Below are positions 36,601-50,784 of a stretch of DNA of 64,000 bases, piece by piece (position 1 is the stretch's first letter; each line of letters begins with the position of its first letter). The notes beneath the pieces are model-generated. The model made no database searches. It was not told the origin of the DNA and was given only the letters and a program-made list of their open reading frames with translations. This DNA is from Agelaius tricolor (lineage: Eukaryota > Chordata > Aves > Passeriformes > Icteridae). The stretch spans positions 23,203,001 through 23,267,000 of the forward strand of contig JALJCS010000010.1 in the NCBI GenBank assembly GCA_023055355.1, in the 5' to 3' direction. A program made the translations under genes and the position numbers.

Positions 36601-39600
36601 AAGGCAAATTCTACATGTAGACAACTTGAGCTTTTCAAATAAGCACTCTGGCAAGATACCTCCAATATAAATTACTTCATGAAAATGTGTTACCTTCCCT
36701 AAGCCTTGTCTATTTCTAAAGGGATGATTATGTTTCCCTGTCCCATGTGCAGATGGTGAGCTAAATTTCCTAAATACTGTAGGGATCTCCAGTGTAGAGT
36801 AAAAACTCTTGGTTTTCAGGCACATCTAAAGCATTTCCATATGAAGTTAACATCTGATCAGTTTTCTAGCCACTATAATTGAAATCTTATTTTGGTGCAT
36901 TTTGTAAGTCATCATGCACATGGATTTTAAATGAGCAACCAAAGCAATAATTTCCTCAACTTCTGAATGAAAGACTGTGACAGATGTTTGGGCTGTAGGA
37001 CTCAATATGAGTAATCTCGGGGTTTTTTCCATCTTGCTACTTTTAACCCAGAAACTATGTCAGGAAGCAAGTCCCTACACAACTTCTCTGAAATACTGGA
37101 GTTTATTACAAGTCAGGTTGTTAGATGGGACCAAAGCTGGCTCAAGTCTCAGAGGAAAGCTGCAATTTGTGATCAAAATATCACTGCAAAGCTTTCTAAT
37201 AGAGGAAAGAGAAAGCTGAATAACCCTTTACTTTTCTAGGATTTCTCTCCACTCACAGAAATTTCTAATGAAAATTTACTGGAGCTAATTCTAAGAAAGA
37301 ATCTACACTCCAAAGTTTACTTAGGAAACCAGCAAGAATAGACTGCCTGGGTGAGTCATTTGCAGTAGACCAGGAAGCCTCTGCTAGTTGGAAAGATTTC
37401 TGAATATTTGACTAGGGAACGAAGAGTCTTTGCAAAAATATTATCTTAATTACAAGGATTTTAATGTTGACTGGGAACTTGTTTTACAGCCTTGAGTAAA
37501 CAGACAAAATGACACATATGATGGAAAAGGCACCCTGTCTAATAAGGCAGTAGAGATCTGACTGCCTTCTGAGACTTGACCCACTGGACCTTCTCTTTCT
37601 CAGATCAGAGCTGTGCTAAATCAGCCCCAAATGAATAATGAAAACAAGCATCCTCTGGGCTGGCATTTTGATCCGAATACCTTGCCTCCACCTTTGAATC
37701 CATACCCCAGAATTCCAAAATCAAAGGTGGATTTCCCACCAAAACAGAGGAAAAGAATACAGCACAGAATTTGTCATTCTGTCTTTGCTTTGTTTTCATA
37801 CTAACATTATGCACATCAGTTTGTTTGATTGGGTCACTTTGCTCAATGAATTTTGTCTTCCTTCCAAACAGATGGTGTGAGGCTAGGAATGGTTTTAATA
37901 AAACTCTTTGTGTGCTGGTCGTATGTCACTTATTTGGAAAATGTCACTCTGCAGACACACTTTAGGTTTAAGATGATACTGAAATGGCTTAACTCTCCCA
38001 CCAGCTGCCACAAAATTAGAGCCACATTAATATCAACAGAAAAATTAGGAGTTCTGCTAATTGATCTGGGAAATTGAAGGAAAATTTTCTAGGCATCTGG
38101 AAGATTTGTAATGGGAAGGGGTTGTGAAAGTCTGTCCTCACTTAAGTAACAATATTAAACCTTGAGAGTCTGAAATCCATTCAGTGCTTTACACTCTGAG
38201 CTGACCGGATAATGCAGGTGGTCCATAGCTTACTCTTGACAGCCTGGAAGGAATCCTGTCAAGGTGTATATATTCTAGATGAATATTATTCAATGAATTG
38301 TCAGAAAAACACTTTTCAAACTTAAGTGAAGTTTATGCCATACAGAGCTCTGTACTGTGAAGCATCTCCAGAAGGAGAATTTTCTAACACCTGTAGATAA
38401 GGCATCTATATTCATGGAGATGCAAGGTTGGAGACACAACCACATTTCACTGCTCTGCTTCTCCATTCCCATTCGAATTAGCAGACTGGCATTTAAAACC
38501 TACCACAAATACCTGGGAAGTCAGAGCAAGGTAATTGTTTTCATTATGTATCCTGCATCACCCACAGAGACAGAGCAGGACAGGAAACAAAATACAGTGC
38601 AGAGATCTCAGCGTAACTGGGGAATTTATGGAGAGATGTGCAGAACATCATGGGATATAGACAGTCCAGATTTCTATTAGGAAGAGGAGTACTTGGGCAG
38701 GTCAGAGAGTAGGCATGACACCATGTAAAATTGGAATAATTCAAAGCAAAGACAGAAGAGTGCAAGTTCAGGCAGCTCTCTGGATGTTATGTTCTGACTG
38801 ACTGCAGAGGCATACAATTGTTTTAATGAGATGTATTAATCTTCCCCCTTCACCTCCCTGGATCTCTAAAATGCCCCAGACATCACTGAATTTAGCAGGG
38901 CTTTGTACTGGGAGTGAATGATGTGGATGATATGCTACAACAGTTAAATGCAATTGCAACAAACTTCCCCCATGGGTAAGGCAGTGCTATTCAGTTATTT
39001 TTACTGTTTCAGCCAATGGGGAAATTATATTTTCTTTTGGAATATATGTGATTGGCTGTGCTCTGAGATGGGATATCACAGTAGATGGACCACTACAGTG
39101 CTCTCTTATGGCAGCTCCTGTGTTTCAACGTATAAGCACATTATTCAATAGCTGCAAATGAACATATAAAAGTTAAGAGGCTTTTTGAAAATGATCTTTT
39201 TCAGCCTGCAATATTACATTAATTACACCACAGAGGTATGAAAAACAATCATTAGTGAGATCACACTATAATGATGGATAAAGAAATCATCAGAAGTAGA
39301 AGGGACTGAGTAGCCAAGATAATTATGAGGTTTCCTGTTTAAAACAGTAATGACAAAAATGCAAAGGGAAAAAAATAGTGTTAATAAAACATAATAATAA
39401 AAAAGATAACTTTTAATATTGTTAGAAGTCTTGAAAATAGGGCAGCTAATGGGGGTATTCACTCAAAGAGCTCATTATTATAAATCTGCATTAGCAGTAG
39501 TTTTTCAAATCTCTGCTGGGTATGAAATCACAGTTTACAGACTGTAAAGAACATAGTTTTTAACTGTCAATCTGTAGAAAAATGGGTCTATGTCAAACCA

Positions 39601-42600
39601 GACTCACAGCCAGTGAGTGCACTTGGCTAAATGTCTCCTGATATTCAGAGCTGAACTAATGGCTATCATTCTGACTGTAACAGGACACTGCAGTTTTATG
39701 AAATCCTCTTCTGGGACTTGACATTTTAAGATGTGTTTTGGGAGGTTTGTATGAATCCTTATTAATTTTTTGAAGAAAAACCCTGGCCATAATAAGCAGC
39801 TGCTAGCTAGCAAATATTTAAGAAGCCCTGAAGCTAAAGATGAGGCTAGTGCAGCCAGTCACGGTAATAGCTGGATTTTCTAAGTCTTCTATACACTAAA
39901 ACCAGAGTTTAACATCTCTACTGTGACCCACTACACACTTGGATATATTTCTCCCAGGAACTAGTTTTTGATATTTTATCAGAAAAGTCAAGTCAAACAA
40001 AATGGCATCTTTTTTTATTTGAATGAATAAACAAAACCCCAATGTGTTGCTCATTTTTTACAATGATATTCTTTTTGAGAAATTAAAGTGAAAGGACTTC
40101 AGAGATATCTGTGCAATTACAAACTTGAGTGCACAGATTTTTGGTCTGACTTGGTTTCTATCATCATCACTTGGCACATATGATTGCTGGGCCTGCATCA
40201 CAGCCAATTAATTGAACAACTTTTGGTATTGCTCTACCAGTTTGCCTACTGCACCTGTAGACCAGGTAATCACCCTTGCAGAGCTATCTGCATGTGAAAT
40301 TGCAGACATTGATATGTTTATCTTCACATGCATTCAGGTACCAAACAGTGCAGTGGTGTCCAGGCCTGCCTTACATGACTGTTTTCTTTTACACAGTTCT
40401 TGTATTCGAGAATACTTTAAAAAAAATGTCTTGTAAACGAAAGTGTCATATACAGATATGCATTTTCACATACACACATGCATATAAGTACCTCACTATG
40501 CATATATTCAGAGATATAGATTTGCATATTTATGTGTATAGATACTATCATGAATGAGTAACTCCTGCCTGGAATCTCCAGGATTTATCTGTGTGTAAGC
40601 AGCACTACATAACCATTAGCAGAGCTGGGAAGGACTTGGGTATTTGATTTGTGACTGCATAGAGATTTTCTTGGCTCTAATTGAGCAAACATTGGTTCAC
40701 TGGGCTTGACATTGTTCTTGTACAGGTATAAAGCTGAAATAACTCTATCAAGGGCAGATGACCTTTGAGAACATAAACAAGGAGAATTATGTACTCCATT
40801 GAATAAAAGCCATGAAGGAGCACTTCTGAGATGCAAGCAGGGAAATTGATTAGGTTTGAGTGTTGTGTTGTCCTCCCTAAAGGTTGTCATTGTGACTCCA
40901 GCAGAAACTTCATCTGGATATACTTTTTAGAGGCTTTCTTCTGTGGATTTTTATTTTGTTTTATTTGTTCTAGCTGCTACAGGTACTACAGGTAATACAC
41001 ATCAGGTACTACAGCTGGGCAATACCTCAGATATATTCTGTTAAAAAACTTTACTATTCTCACAATGAAAATGGCGTCTGATCTACCTTATATGAACAGG
41101 CCTTGAAAGACAAAGGAATAATTCCAAATTCCTTATCTGGAATGGAAAAAGGATGGAGTAAATTCCCATGACTTATATTCTAAGCAAACCTCTCCAGCCT
41201 TAACTGTGGAGATAAAGAGTTTGTCTCATCTTCACCAGTACAGTGAGTTTAAATAGTTTAAATGAGTTTAAATCCATCACAAAGTGCAATAGCAGTTTTC
41301 AGTGCTGCATATGGACCTCATGGAAGGAGCCAAACAAACCTTCCAGTGAAGATCAGCCTCTTCACACTGATAAACATAAAACTGATGCTGCCAACCATCT
41401 CCTTGTCTTCAAAGCAGTCTAGGAACAGTAGCTGAAGCTGGGCTCTTTAACTTAAAAGCAAATTAACATTCAGTATCTTTTCCTGTGAGTTTTTTGGAAC
41501 CATTCTCTGCTTACAGAATGTGCAAAAGGTAGTTGTCCTAATATTGCAATGACAATATTCTTTATTTACAGCTAAACCTTCCAGTTGCTTCTCAATTTAT
41601 TCAAAGGGGGAAGAGTTGCTACACACAACCAAACAATTCTGCTAAGCACGCTGGCATACTTTTGCTTTTCTAATTTCAGTTAGCACTCAGCCATCATAAA
41701 CTGCAGGTGAAATATCATGGGTAAAATATTTAAGTAGAATTATATCAACACATCCAGTTAATCCAGGCTTTACTTTGCTATCGTTGTGCTCTTTAACATA
41801 ACAATTTCTTTGCATGCACTATCAGCAAAGTCCATTGAAGTTAATGAGGCAAATTCCACAGACATAGAAGATCTCTGAATCATGCTGCAAATGATTTAGT
41901 ACAGTATTATTACAGGCCTGAGTGGGGTTTAGTGTTTGCAAAGTAATTTGGAGGAGTAAATAATACTTCTGATTGAGTTAACTACACTCTGGACCAATAC
42001 CAAGAGAAATAAAAAGCAGTGCAAGAACCCCAAGGCTTCCTGAAATCTCTGGGACCCTTATTTATCTGAATAAAGCCAGATATCTATGTCTATAACCATG
42101 TTTAGCCACACTTCATCATCTGCTCCAAAGCAGATTTTTGAGAAGACAATTTGAAGAGAGAGAAGCACTAGTGATATGTAGCACTCAGTAGCAGGACTTC
42201 AGCTGCCTGCACTTCACTGGGCCATACACTCACTCATGGAAGTCAGTAAACACAAACTATAAGCCACAAACACATGTCTTCTATGTTTTTCCACTCATTC
42301 ACACTCTTCATCCCAGTCATCACAAACACTTTTGCAGACAGACCTTGTTTTCAAGTGCAAATGAGATCCTTTACATAATAAAATATATGGGAAAAAACAT
42401 ACATAGAGGGAAAAGAGTAATCTCTGACAGACAGCTCTGAAAGCAACATGGTAATTTTCTGTGACACACAAAAAAAGAAATCAGCAGAAAATGCTGCCAG
42501 TAAATAACCTTGTGCCTCCAACAATAGACTCAGTGGGTGGCAAACACCAGGGGAATCATGTCAGTCAATCTATGCAAATTCCTATAAATGGACAGCATTC

Positions 42601-43588
42601 TTTCACCACACTGCTCTCACCCTTGCAGCAGCATCTGCTGCCACTTCAGTCTCATGGGGGATGGCATGGAAAGGCACAGGAGCTGAGGAAAGGAAACAGA
42701 GACAAAAGCTGCCCAGAAAGCAAATACACACAGATTCCCACTCTCTCTTAGATCCACTTTTCAGGTACTATAGCGAGTAAGGGATTAGGACTATGAAGTT
42801 GACTGAAGAATTCCTGAAAAGGATTTGTAAACACTTCAAGACTGACCTGTCACATTCCCATTGAATTCTGATGTTGAGAGTTTCTCTCCTTACAATTTAG
42901 ATAACTTTCAGTTTCCCCCTCTCTCTTGCTACTTGGTTCTTTGGTTTTTATACCCTTGAAAGAATATATCACTCACTCTTCTCTGTATTTTATAGTAGCC
43001 ACATCCCTTAGGAGCAGAGAATGGGAAAATTACAATTTTGATATGGTATAGAAGTGATACTTGCCAAATTATGTGTAAAATATACCTTATAGCTAAATAT
43101 TTATTAATTAAGATATGCTACATGAAATCTTATTTTATAATAATAACTCTCTGCAACCCATCAGGATTAGTAATAATAGCAATTATAAAAGCCTTTTTTT
43201 CAAAAGGTTAGAAGTTTTATGAAAAAGCACCATGTTTTTCTAGTCTCTAAGGATTATTCTGAAGTTATTTCATTAACTTACCCTAGCAGAAACAGAAGTC
43301 ACTGGGGCATCTTATCGTATGTACTGTATATTTACCTATGAAAAAAATAAAAACAAATGACTGCTAGGAAGAAGTTTACACATCCTTTTTATGAGTGGCA
43401 AATGGGATAGATGATGAAATTTCATTCAAGTCATAAAATTCCACTTGATTTGGGAGAACCAGAATTTTGCCTTCAGATGTAAAAGTTTCAGGAGCCACAT
43501 GCCATAGGATGACAGAAAAGAAAGCTAAAATCAGAGGGTCTAAACTTTTGGCTTTTAAATGAATCATAATTCCATCTACAGAATGCTG

Positions 43589-43601
43589 ATATATATATAT
43601 A
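43589..43601. repeat. (AT)6 microsatellite
   Basis: Six AT dinucleotides plus one A, in otherwise unique AT-rich DNA. Confidence 0.8.
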
Positions 43602-44310
43602 AATTACTGGTTCATTATGAACTAAATAGAACCCATATATTCCTGTAGGGAACTGATGAATCCACAAATGTCATCATTGTTTATCCAGATTGTAATGGTG
43701 CTAGGTTAAAAAGAGAAGCCAAAATTTTAATATCTAAATGTGAAAAGATGAGAGAAGCCATCTTTTAAGTTAGAATTATAGAAAATGTGTTCTTTGAAAT
43801 TAAACAGATATCTGACACTGTTGTAAAGTGTAGTGAAACTGAGCAAGCAGTGTTAATGACTTGTGAACTGTTGTGACAACTTGAAGCTTAAGGAAAATAT
43901 TTTATAAAAATCCTTAGGAGAACAGTAACATGGGTACTAGTGGTAGAAGATTCATTGGAACTGTGCTAGTGGGTACAGATTTAAGTGCCTCCTTATTTCT
44001 TTTATTAGTTCTGTTTAGTTTTTTGAAACCACAGAATGATTAATTTTCCATATAATATTTCAACTACTTTATATTTAAGTATCTCTGCCCATATGCAACT
44101 ACATCTGTGAAAAAGAAACAGCAGGTGTTTTATTTATGGTTATGGTTACTTCTGTTTATTCTTGACAAGTCAATTTTTTATTCTAAAGGAAAATGGAAAA
44201 TGAGTCATCTTGAAGTCCATTTGATTTGGAGTGCTGTCTGCTTATTATCATTAGTATTCCCATTCCAGTATTCTGGGTGTTACATAACTAGATGCATTTA
44301 GCTAAAAAGC

Positions 44311-44333
44311 AAAAAAAAAAAAAAAAAAAAAAA
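44311..44333. repeat. Poly(A) tract, 23 bases
   Basis: An uninterrupted run of 23 A follows 'gctaaaaagc'. No AATAAA lies within 40 bases upstream, and no recognisable retroposon precedes it, so it is recorded as simple sequence. It could be the tail of an unrecognised insertion. Confidence 0.85.
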
Positions 44334-47300
44334 TTTCTGTGTATCATTTGACTTGATCCATAAAAGAACAAACTTGTTAGACCAATATTGCTCCACTTTA
44401 TAAGCTGTCACAGAAAAGAAATTAAATCAAATGTTGCTCAAACTTTTTACATGCTAACACCTGTATGCTACATACTGTAGCTACTACAACTTAGTAGATG
44501 TAGGCAATGCACTCTTTTTATTTGAGGTTATTGTCATGTAAAGAAAAGAGAAAGGGAAAGCTTCACCCTAAGTGCCAATGTGAACTTGAATCTTCCACAG
44601 ATTGATGTATGTGATTTTGTTACAGAGTTGATAGTGTAGTTGAGAATGGCTATTGTAGATAGCAGGAGAGAACACTAGAAATAAAGTAAGAAACAGATCA
44701 TCTCTGAAGCAGCTTCTCTGTTCTGACAATGAAACAAAAGTTGTTTTTGATCAGTGCATAAATGAAAGACCTTGCAAGAAAAAAAAGATGTTATAGGAAG
44801 AGAATATCTTGCTTCAGAAAGTGATCAATGCCTCCATGGATCAATGAATCATGACTCAGCATTGTCAATGACCCAACATCATTTATTCAACATTGAGAAG
44901 CATAGTTTGCATGAGAGTTCTTTCACACCAAATCTTAGTCCCTTCCTTTCCCTTCTCTTTTTTTTGATAGAGATCATTGCTTTACCAGCCAAGGGTCATA
45001 TGAAGAAGAGTGCTGCTTTAGTTTGCTTCTTTCCACAGGAATTCTGTGGCACTTCATGATTTTGTGAAGGGAAATATTGCAATACTGAAAAAAAAAAAAT
45101 CTTGTTCCTAGGCAGTGTTCTTGTATCTCTTTTGTACTGAATCAAGTAGGTTGCACTGTGAGGAAGAGTGGCCCTGAGAGAGACTGGGGCCTGTGGGTGG
45201 GACAGGACCCTTGGATTCAAATTCACAATAACTGTAGGTTGTGAGAGGCCTGACAAACGTCTCACACAACACTTTCTTTTCAAATGTATGTTATTTCACC
45301 TGTTGAAATATTAAAAGTCCAGTTTTACATTCCAGATCCAAGGCCTCATTAGTCACTACCCAAAAATGTTGTAGAGGAAACAGAATCATGAACATCTACT
45401 GCACAGCTGACCTATTCTCTGTGCTCAGCTTCACCAGCCTGTTCCTCACCAGTGCTGGCCTCTGGAAACTTTCATGCTGATTTGCTCTTTTTTCTTACTT
45501 ATGTGATCTGCTGTTCCAAACTTGTCTGTCACTCCTTCAGCAGCTGCCCAGATCAATGTGAATGGAGACTGGAGAGAAATTTTCAATAATGGTAAGTCAG
45601 GCAAAATGGGGAGCTGCAAACATAAGCCAGAAGAGGGATTCTTTTAAGTCTTAAAGTTTTGATCTGCTATGGCTTTCAACATGGAGAGTAGGGTTGGGAG
45701 CAATGTAAGATTTGTTATACTGCCCAACATAAATGCTACATTAAAATGCCTGGCACAGACCATTAGAGGTTGAATCCAAGCCAAATAATGTCACAAATAA
45801 TCCTTTAGCTGACCTCCAGTGGTGCTTAGATTATTACTTTATCAAAGAAAATGTTTCTTGCATGGTTTGCAGAGACACACATAAACAACTGTAGTCTGAA
45901 AAGTCTCTAAAGATGGCAAAAAAATACATTTTACAGGCCTTCTTATTCTGAAGAGTATTCAAGACAGCAACTTCTGTTCACTTAAGTTTAATGATGCTGG
46001 GAAGTGCAAGTTGATTTTGAAATACAATTACGTGTCACTCAGCTGCACAAAAAGTGCGCAAAGGATTGGGAAGCAGGGACATTTTATTTATCCTACTATA
46101 TAGTATTGAAGTAATAATGACAGAACTAGCCACTCTCCTTTTTAGTATAGGAGGTTCTCAGAGATATAAACCAAATGGTTTAGCAGAATTCATGTTTTAT
46201 GTTATCATCTCTTTTTAATTTTTTTCCTTAGATTTACTGTGTGCAGAAGGAACGAGTAACCAGAAATAGACAACAACCTTTGAGGCATTTTGTTAATTTA
46301 ACGTTCAAAAATAGACCTCAGTCTCTCTTGTAATTATTTTGGGATGGAGTTCGTGTCACTAAAACTCTTCTCAGATTGTCCTGAGCTGTTTCTAAATGGC
46401 CACACAGCATTTTGTAAAAGATATCACTCCTATGGAATAAGAACTGCCAAAAACATATGAAATGGCACTATTTAACATTTTCTATCAGTGTTTCTCACCC
46501 ACTGCTTGGATAATTAGACTGCACTTTTTCCTAAGGGAAGAACAGAAGATATTTTGAGAAAAAGACTCTCAGCTAACCAATATTTTCTCTCCAGATTTCC
46601 CTTTACTGAGGATTAAAAAGATTGCAAAGGTTTGCAGTTTTTCTCTCCAAAAATGGATGACAGCTGAATTCCTGTTATAAGAACTTTATACTCTTACTGG
46701 GTAAGGGTGCCATTGGCAAACAGATAGTAAATCTGCCATAAATCCATCTTTTTATGTAGTACAATCTCTCCATTAAAACCACTTGATCATAAATATCTAG
46801 CTGCACTAAAGATCAGATTTAGAAGAACTCAAAAAATCCCACTAATGAGGATACCTGACAGGTGAATGTAGTCATGACTTTGCTAGGTTAACCAGAAAGT
46901 TACTCAGAGAAAACAATAATTAGGTCCCTGTAGGAACCTGTACAACCAAGTTACTGGCAAAGTTGCACAGAAATAAGAGTTCAAAAATTCATTTAGTCTG
47001 CAGCAGGACGCTTTGCCTCACAACAGGTTTTCCCACAAAGCACACCATCTCCAAAGAGATGAAGACTGAACAGAAGTGTTGTAAACTAACGGCAAAACCA
47101 GGCATAAGGAAAGGCAATGCTACTCACACTCACTTGGTGCTGTGCAGTTTGGGGGCTCATTGCTGGTTCTGGGGTGATTAATCATTACATTACTCCAGGT
47201 TTATCTTCAAAACCCTGTTCGTGGAAAACTGAAGCAATGCAGAAGAGAATCTGGCTGGCAGTGTTTATGCAGATGGGGGAAAGTGAGAAGGACACTGCAG

Positions 47301-49774
47301 GACTGATCAGGAAGAAAGCAGACATACAACAGTTCTAGAGCTGGAGTTCCAACTATTTGGCTATGCTACATCTTATCAATGTCTTTTGGTCATGTTAAAA
47401 GCTTAGAAGAATTTTGCTTCTTCCAACTCTCTTGTTTTTCCACTGCCTTTAACACAAACATGGTGATTTTCCATTTTGCCAACAAGAGCAAATTGATCAG
47501 TTTATTCTCTGAGAAGTGGGTGACATTCAACACAACGCTTGACTGACATCAATAGTCAGTCCATAAACAACTGTGCCACAGTTCTCAGCAAGAAAGTCAT
47601 CATCAATAACTATTCTCTTTAAAGAAATAGACACAATTTTGTATATTCTCAGACTGTTTCCATATTTCCTTAATCATGAGAAAAGTATTCACTGTAACAA
47701 GTGTTATAAGGCTTAAGCCCTGCACAGGTCAGTGGAAGGGTAACTTCATTTGACCTCTTGCATGCTACTGGAATTTCAGACTGCTGATGAGGGAAAGATC
47801 CTCAGTTTAAAAACAGCAGAGCCCTGCCCACCCCAAGAGAGTTTGATTTACACAGGCTGAAATTCTGGCTCATAGGGATTTGCTATGATCTCTAATCTAT
47901 TCTTTCTCTGTCCTCTTTTCCCAGCTGCTTACAAGTCTTTCCCCAGAATAATTAATAAAAATGTTTCCTCTGCTTAAATGCCTACACTACAGTGAGCGTG
48001 TAGTCAGTAATGGGCTCAGTCTGGTTTGCCAAGTGGACTTCTTTACATTAATTCTGGATTGAAAGAAAAGCAGTCAGCTTAAGAAGGTTACAATGCTTTT
48101 AATTTCATCTACTCAGAGTCCCTTCCTTAAAAACCCGAATTTTAACTTCCATGATTTGTGTGAAGTCTGTGGAATAACTACTCTCATAATTGCGTGTCAT
48201 TGTTTTCCTCCTAAAGGATAATATGGCAATCAGCATAAAGTGCAAACACAATTTCCTTCTTGTGTTTTTCCTCTTTAAAGAAAAATGTCATGCAAATACC
48301 TGGTTGTAAAAGAAAAAAAGGTAAGACAAACATAACTGAGATACAGCCCAGCATTACCCTTGTAAATGTCACATTATTTCCCCAGTTAACCTTAAGTACA
48401 AAGCCATCTTTTAAGTGCTCTACAGAGTAGTATTTTTGCAAGTCACATCTCTACAGACACTGAATTCTGTGTGCTAAGACTTATTGAATACACTATATAA
48501 GCCAATGTCAGAGTATCTTGTAGGGAAAGCATTTTACAGTTCTGTGAAAAGTCAATGTTGTTTTGTTTTTATTTTTCATGTATTGGACTACCAAGAGCAG
48601 AAACATCAGACTATATTTTTAAAAGTGCTTTTAATTAGATCAAGGCAGGAGAGGATTATATTTCTCCAGAAAATGTTAAACAAAGTAAACAATTTTTTTT
48701 TTTCATTAAAACCAAGTATTCTTGCAAGACATATTGTCTTGCATAACTGAAGTTTGGATGCTTCTTCTGGCATTTGACATTCTCGGGAAGTTGTGTTCTG
48801 TCCAGCAGTCTCTCTTAAGATACGTTCTGGTTCTCATTTCCAGTAAACTGCAAGATGAGGGCTTTGGAATTCTACAGTTCAGTTTTGCTGAATGTTAAAA
48901 TGGTCAAGCAGCAGTAAGAGGACAAAAGAGTAGAGCACAAATCAGGGTTTTTACAGGCTGTGTTATGGATGAATAGCATCCTTACAATGAATATCTCAGT
49001 TTATGTAAGCCCACCCACACTGATGTTTTTAAACAATAAAGTCATGACCAAAACCTCTGAGATTAAAGATCCTGTCATGAAAATGAAAAATTTAGCATTT
49101 GAAGGTGAAGATATAATCATGAACAGTCTGAGGTAATTTTCAAGTTGTCAATAGATGAATAAAAACCTTTCTTATATTTAGTTTGTTATGGAAAGTTGTA
49201 TTTGCAAAGCACTAATAAGGACTAGAAATTCAGTCCAAATTAAAATTGAGCTTAGTAATAGAAGTCATTTGAATCTAGAAGCTGGAATCTGAATAAAAAT
49301 ACCTTCTCAAGCTTCTGCTACAAATCTGATGATATCTGGCAACAAGAAATGCAGTGACACATGGGATATGGCAAATTGGAAGCAAGCAGAAAGTCTGGGG
49401 TTACAAACATGAACTGCTCAGAGCTACTTGAAAGAGAAATGTAACAAAAATGAGAAGAGTGAGTTTTAGAGGTAAATCCCTTTAGTTTTTCTTTCTATCC
49501 TGCAAAATGTATTCAGATGTTTCTCTGGATTTTGATAGCATATGTAGAAAGAGGAATAGAAGTGTTTTTAATATTCTTTGCTAGAGATAATCAGAAGATT
49601 TTTATGTAAATATTCTGATGTTCTTGAAAGCACTTTTGGTGTATCTTTAGAATTTCAAAGGAAAAGCATACATATGCACATTCAAACACATAAAATGCAT
49701 TTAATTTTTTTTGTTTGTTTTGCTGATGTAAGTTGGGAAAAATACTTTCTTCTGCGTTCCAAGCTTGGATAGCT

Positions 49775-49825
49775 AATAAAATGCCCAACTTGGATTTTAT
49801 GAAGCTTTCAAAAAAAAAAAAAAAA
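49775..49825 (+). other. AATAAA signal followed by poly(A) run
   Basis: AATAAA at 49775-49780 is followed 29 bases later by a run of 16 A (49810-49825). This is the spacing of a cleaved and polyadenylated mRNA end copied back into DNA, or alternatively a chance pairing in AT-rich sequence. I could not identify a parent transcript in the preceding few hundred bases or find target-site duplications. Confidence 0.35.
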
Positions 49826-50698
49826 GACATCACCTTAGGGTAAAAAACAAGTGTGAGAAACCTCAGCCTAGGGGGCCATTATTTTCGTTTTATGTCCTTG
49901 AAAGCAGCCTCGTGTTTCTTCAACCATAACAATAGTGATATTGCCACAGTGTGTTATGACTGCCAGCAGGAGGAAGGCAGTGACTGTCTGTAATGAAGAT
50001 GATTTTATCATGAAGTTGGAAAGTAATTCCTGGATAGCTAATTTGATTGGCTCAGTACAAAACTGGTTTTGTTTTAAAACAAAAATCAGGATTGAAAAAA
50101 CAAAAAGAATAACACAAAAACAAAAAACCAAAACAACAACAAAAATACCCAACAGGTGGAAATTTCAATGTGCAATATATATAATTTGCCATTCTCCTGA
50201 GCTTCCTGTCCACTTTTCACTCTTCCTGTAATACATATAAGACTCATTTGCTTATTTACGTGCTTATTAATTGGAATTTAAGCATATATTTTTGATAGGA
50301 CAAATGCACCATCTCCTTATACATTTCAAGATGATATGAACTCAAGTGAACGCTGGAACAATAAAATCCAGTAGACCTTGGGTTCAAGGAAACGAAATTA
50401 ATCAACTCATAAAGTTACTGAGGCTGCTTTCAAATTTAGTTGGTTGAGTTGATTGTACTATATTCCATCATGAACCTAAGCATCTCACATAAATGAATTC
50501 TTTTATCCACACCTATATCCCCCATATAAGTCTACAACAGGCATTGTTATTTTCCTTGGAGCAATAGCAAAGTGATACAAGGGGATCAGCCTGGCTCAGC
50601 ATAGGAACTCCAACTGTATGGACATCAGTTAAATCTTCAGTAGAGTCAGTCCTCTGAACAGAAACATTTTGTGATACACACAGGAAGTTGCATCATTT

Positions 50699-50784
50699 TT
50701 TTTCACTCTCCTTAATAGGGAATGCAGTCTTTTTGCAGGACTTTTTCACTCTCCTTAATAGGGAATGCAGTCTTTTTGCAGGAC
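50699..50784. repeat. Perfect tandem duplication, 43 bp x 2
   Basis: A 43-base unit (five T, then 'cactctccttaataggg', then 'aatgcagtctttttgcagg', then 'ac') occurs at 50699-50741 and again at 50742-50784 with no mismatch. Perfect identity points to a very recent duplication. It may be length-polymorphic, or an assembly artefact. Confidence 0.97.

Larger units (their letters stand above)
33650..50698. other. Unique non-coding stretch, about 17 kb
   Basis: This is the longest part without a confident interspersed repeat or gene. Open frames up to 122 codons (36457-36825, minus) and 115 codons (36113-36460, plus, with a hydrophobic run) were inspected and have no family resemblance. Simple features are three 'agtttaaat' units at 41246-41273, a short AT repeat at 43589-43601, an A23 run at 44311-44333, an A-rich tract at 50090-50140 and an A16 run with an upstream AATAAA at 49775-49825. 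A short exon-like stretch at 45541-45591 is discussed among the findings. Confidence 0.6.

Noticed and set aside
36457..36825. 122-codon minus-strand frame
   Set aside because: It has no family resemblance, no splice context and composition like the surrounding DNA.
40969..41020. Repeated 'ggtactacag' words considered as a tandem array
   Set aside because: There are only two exact copies with irregular spacing, too little for a repeat call.
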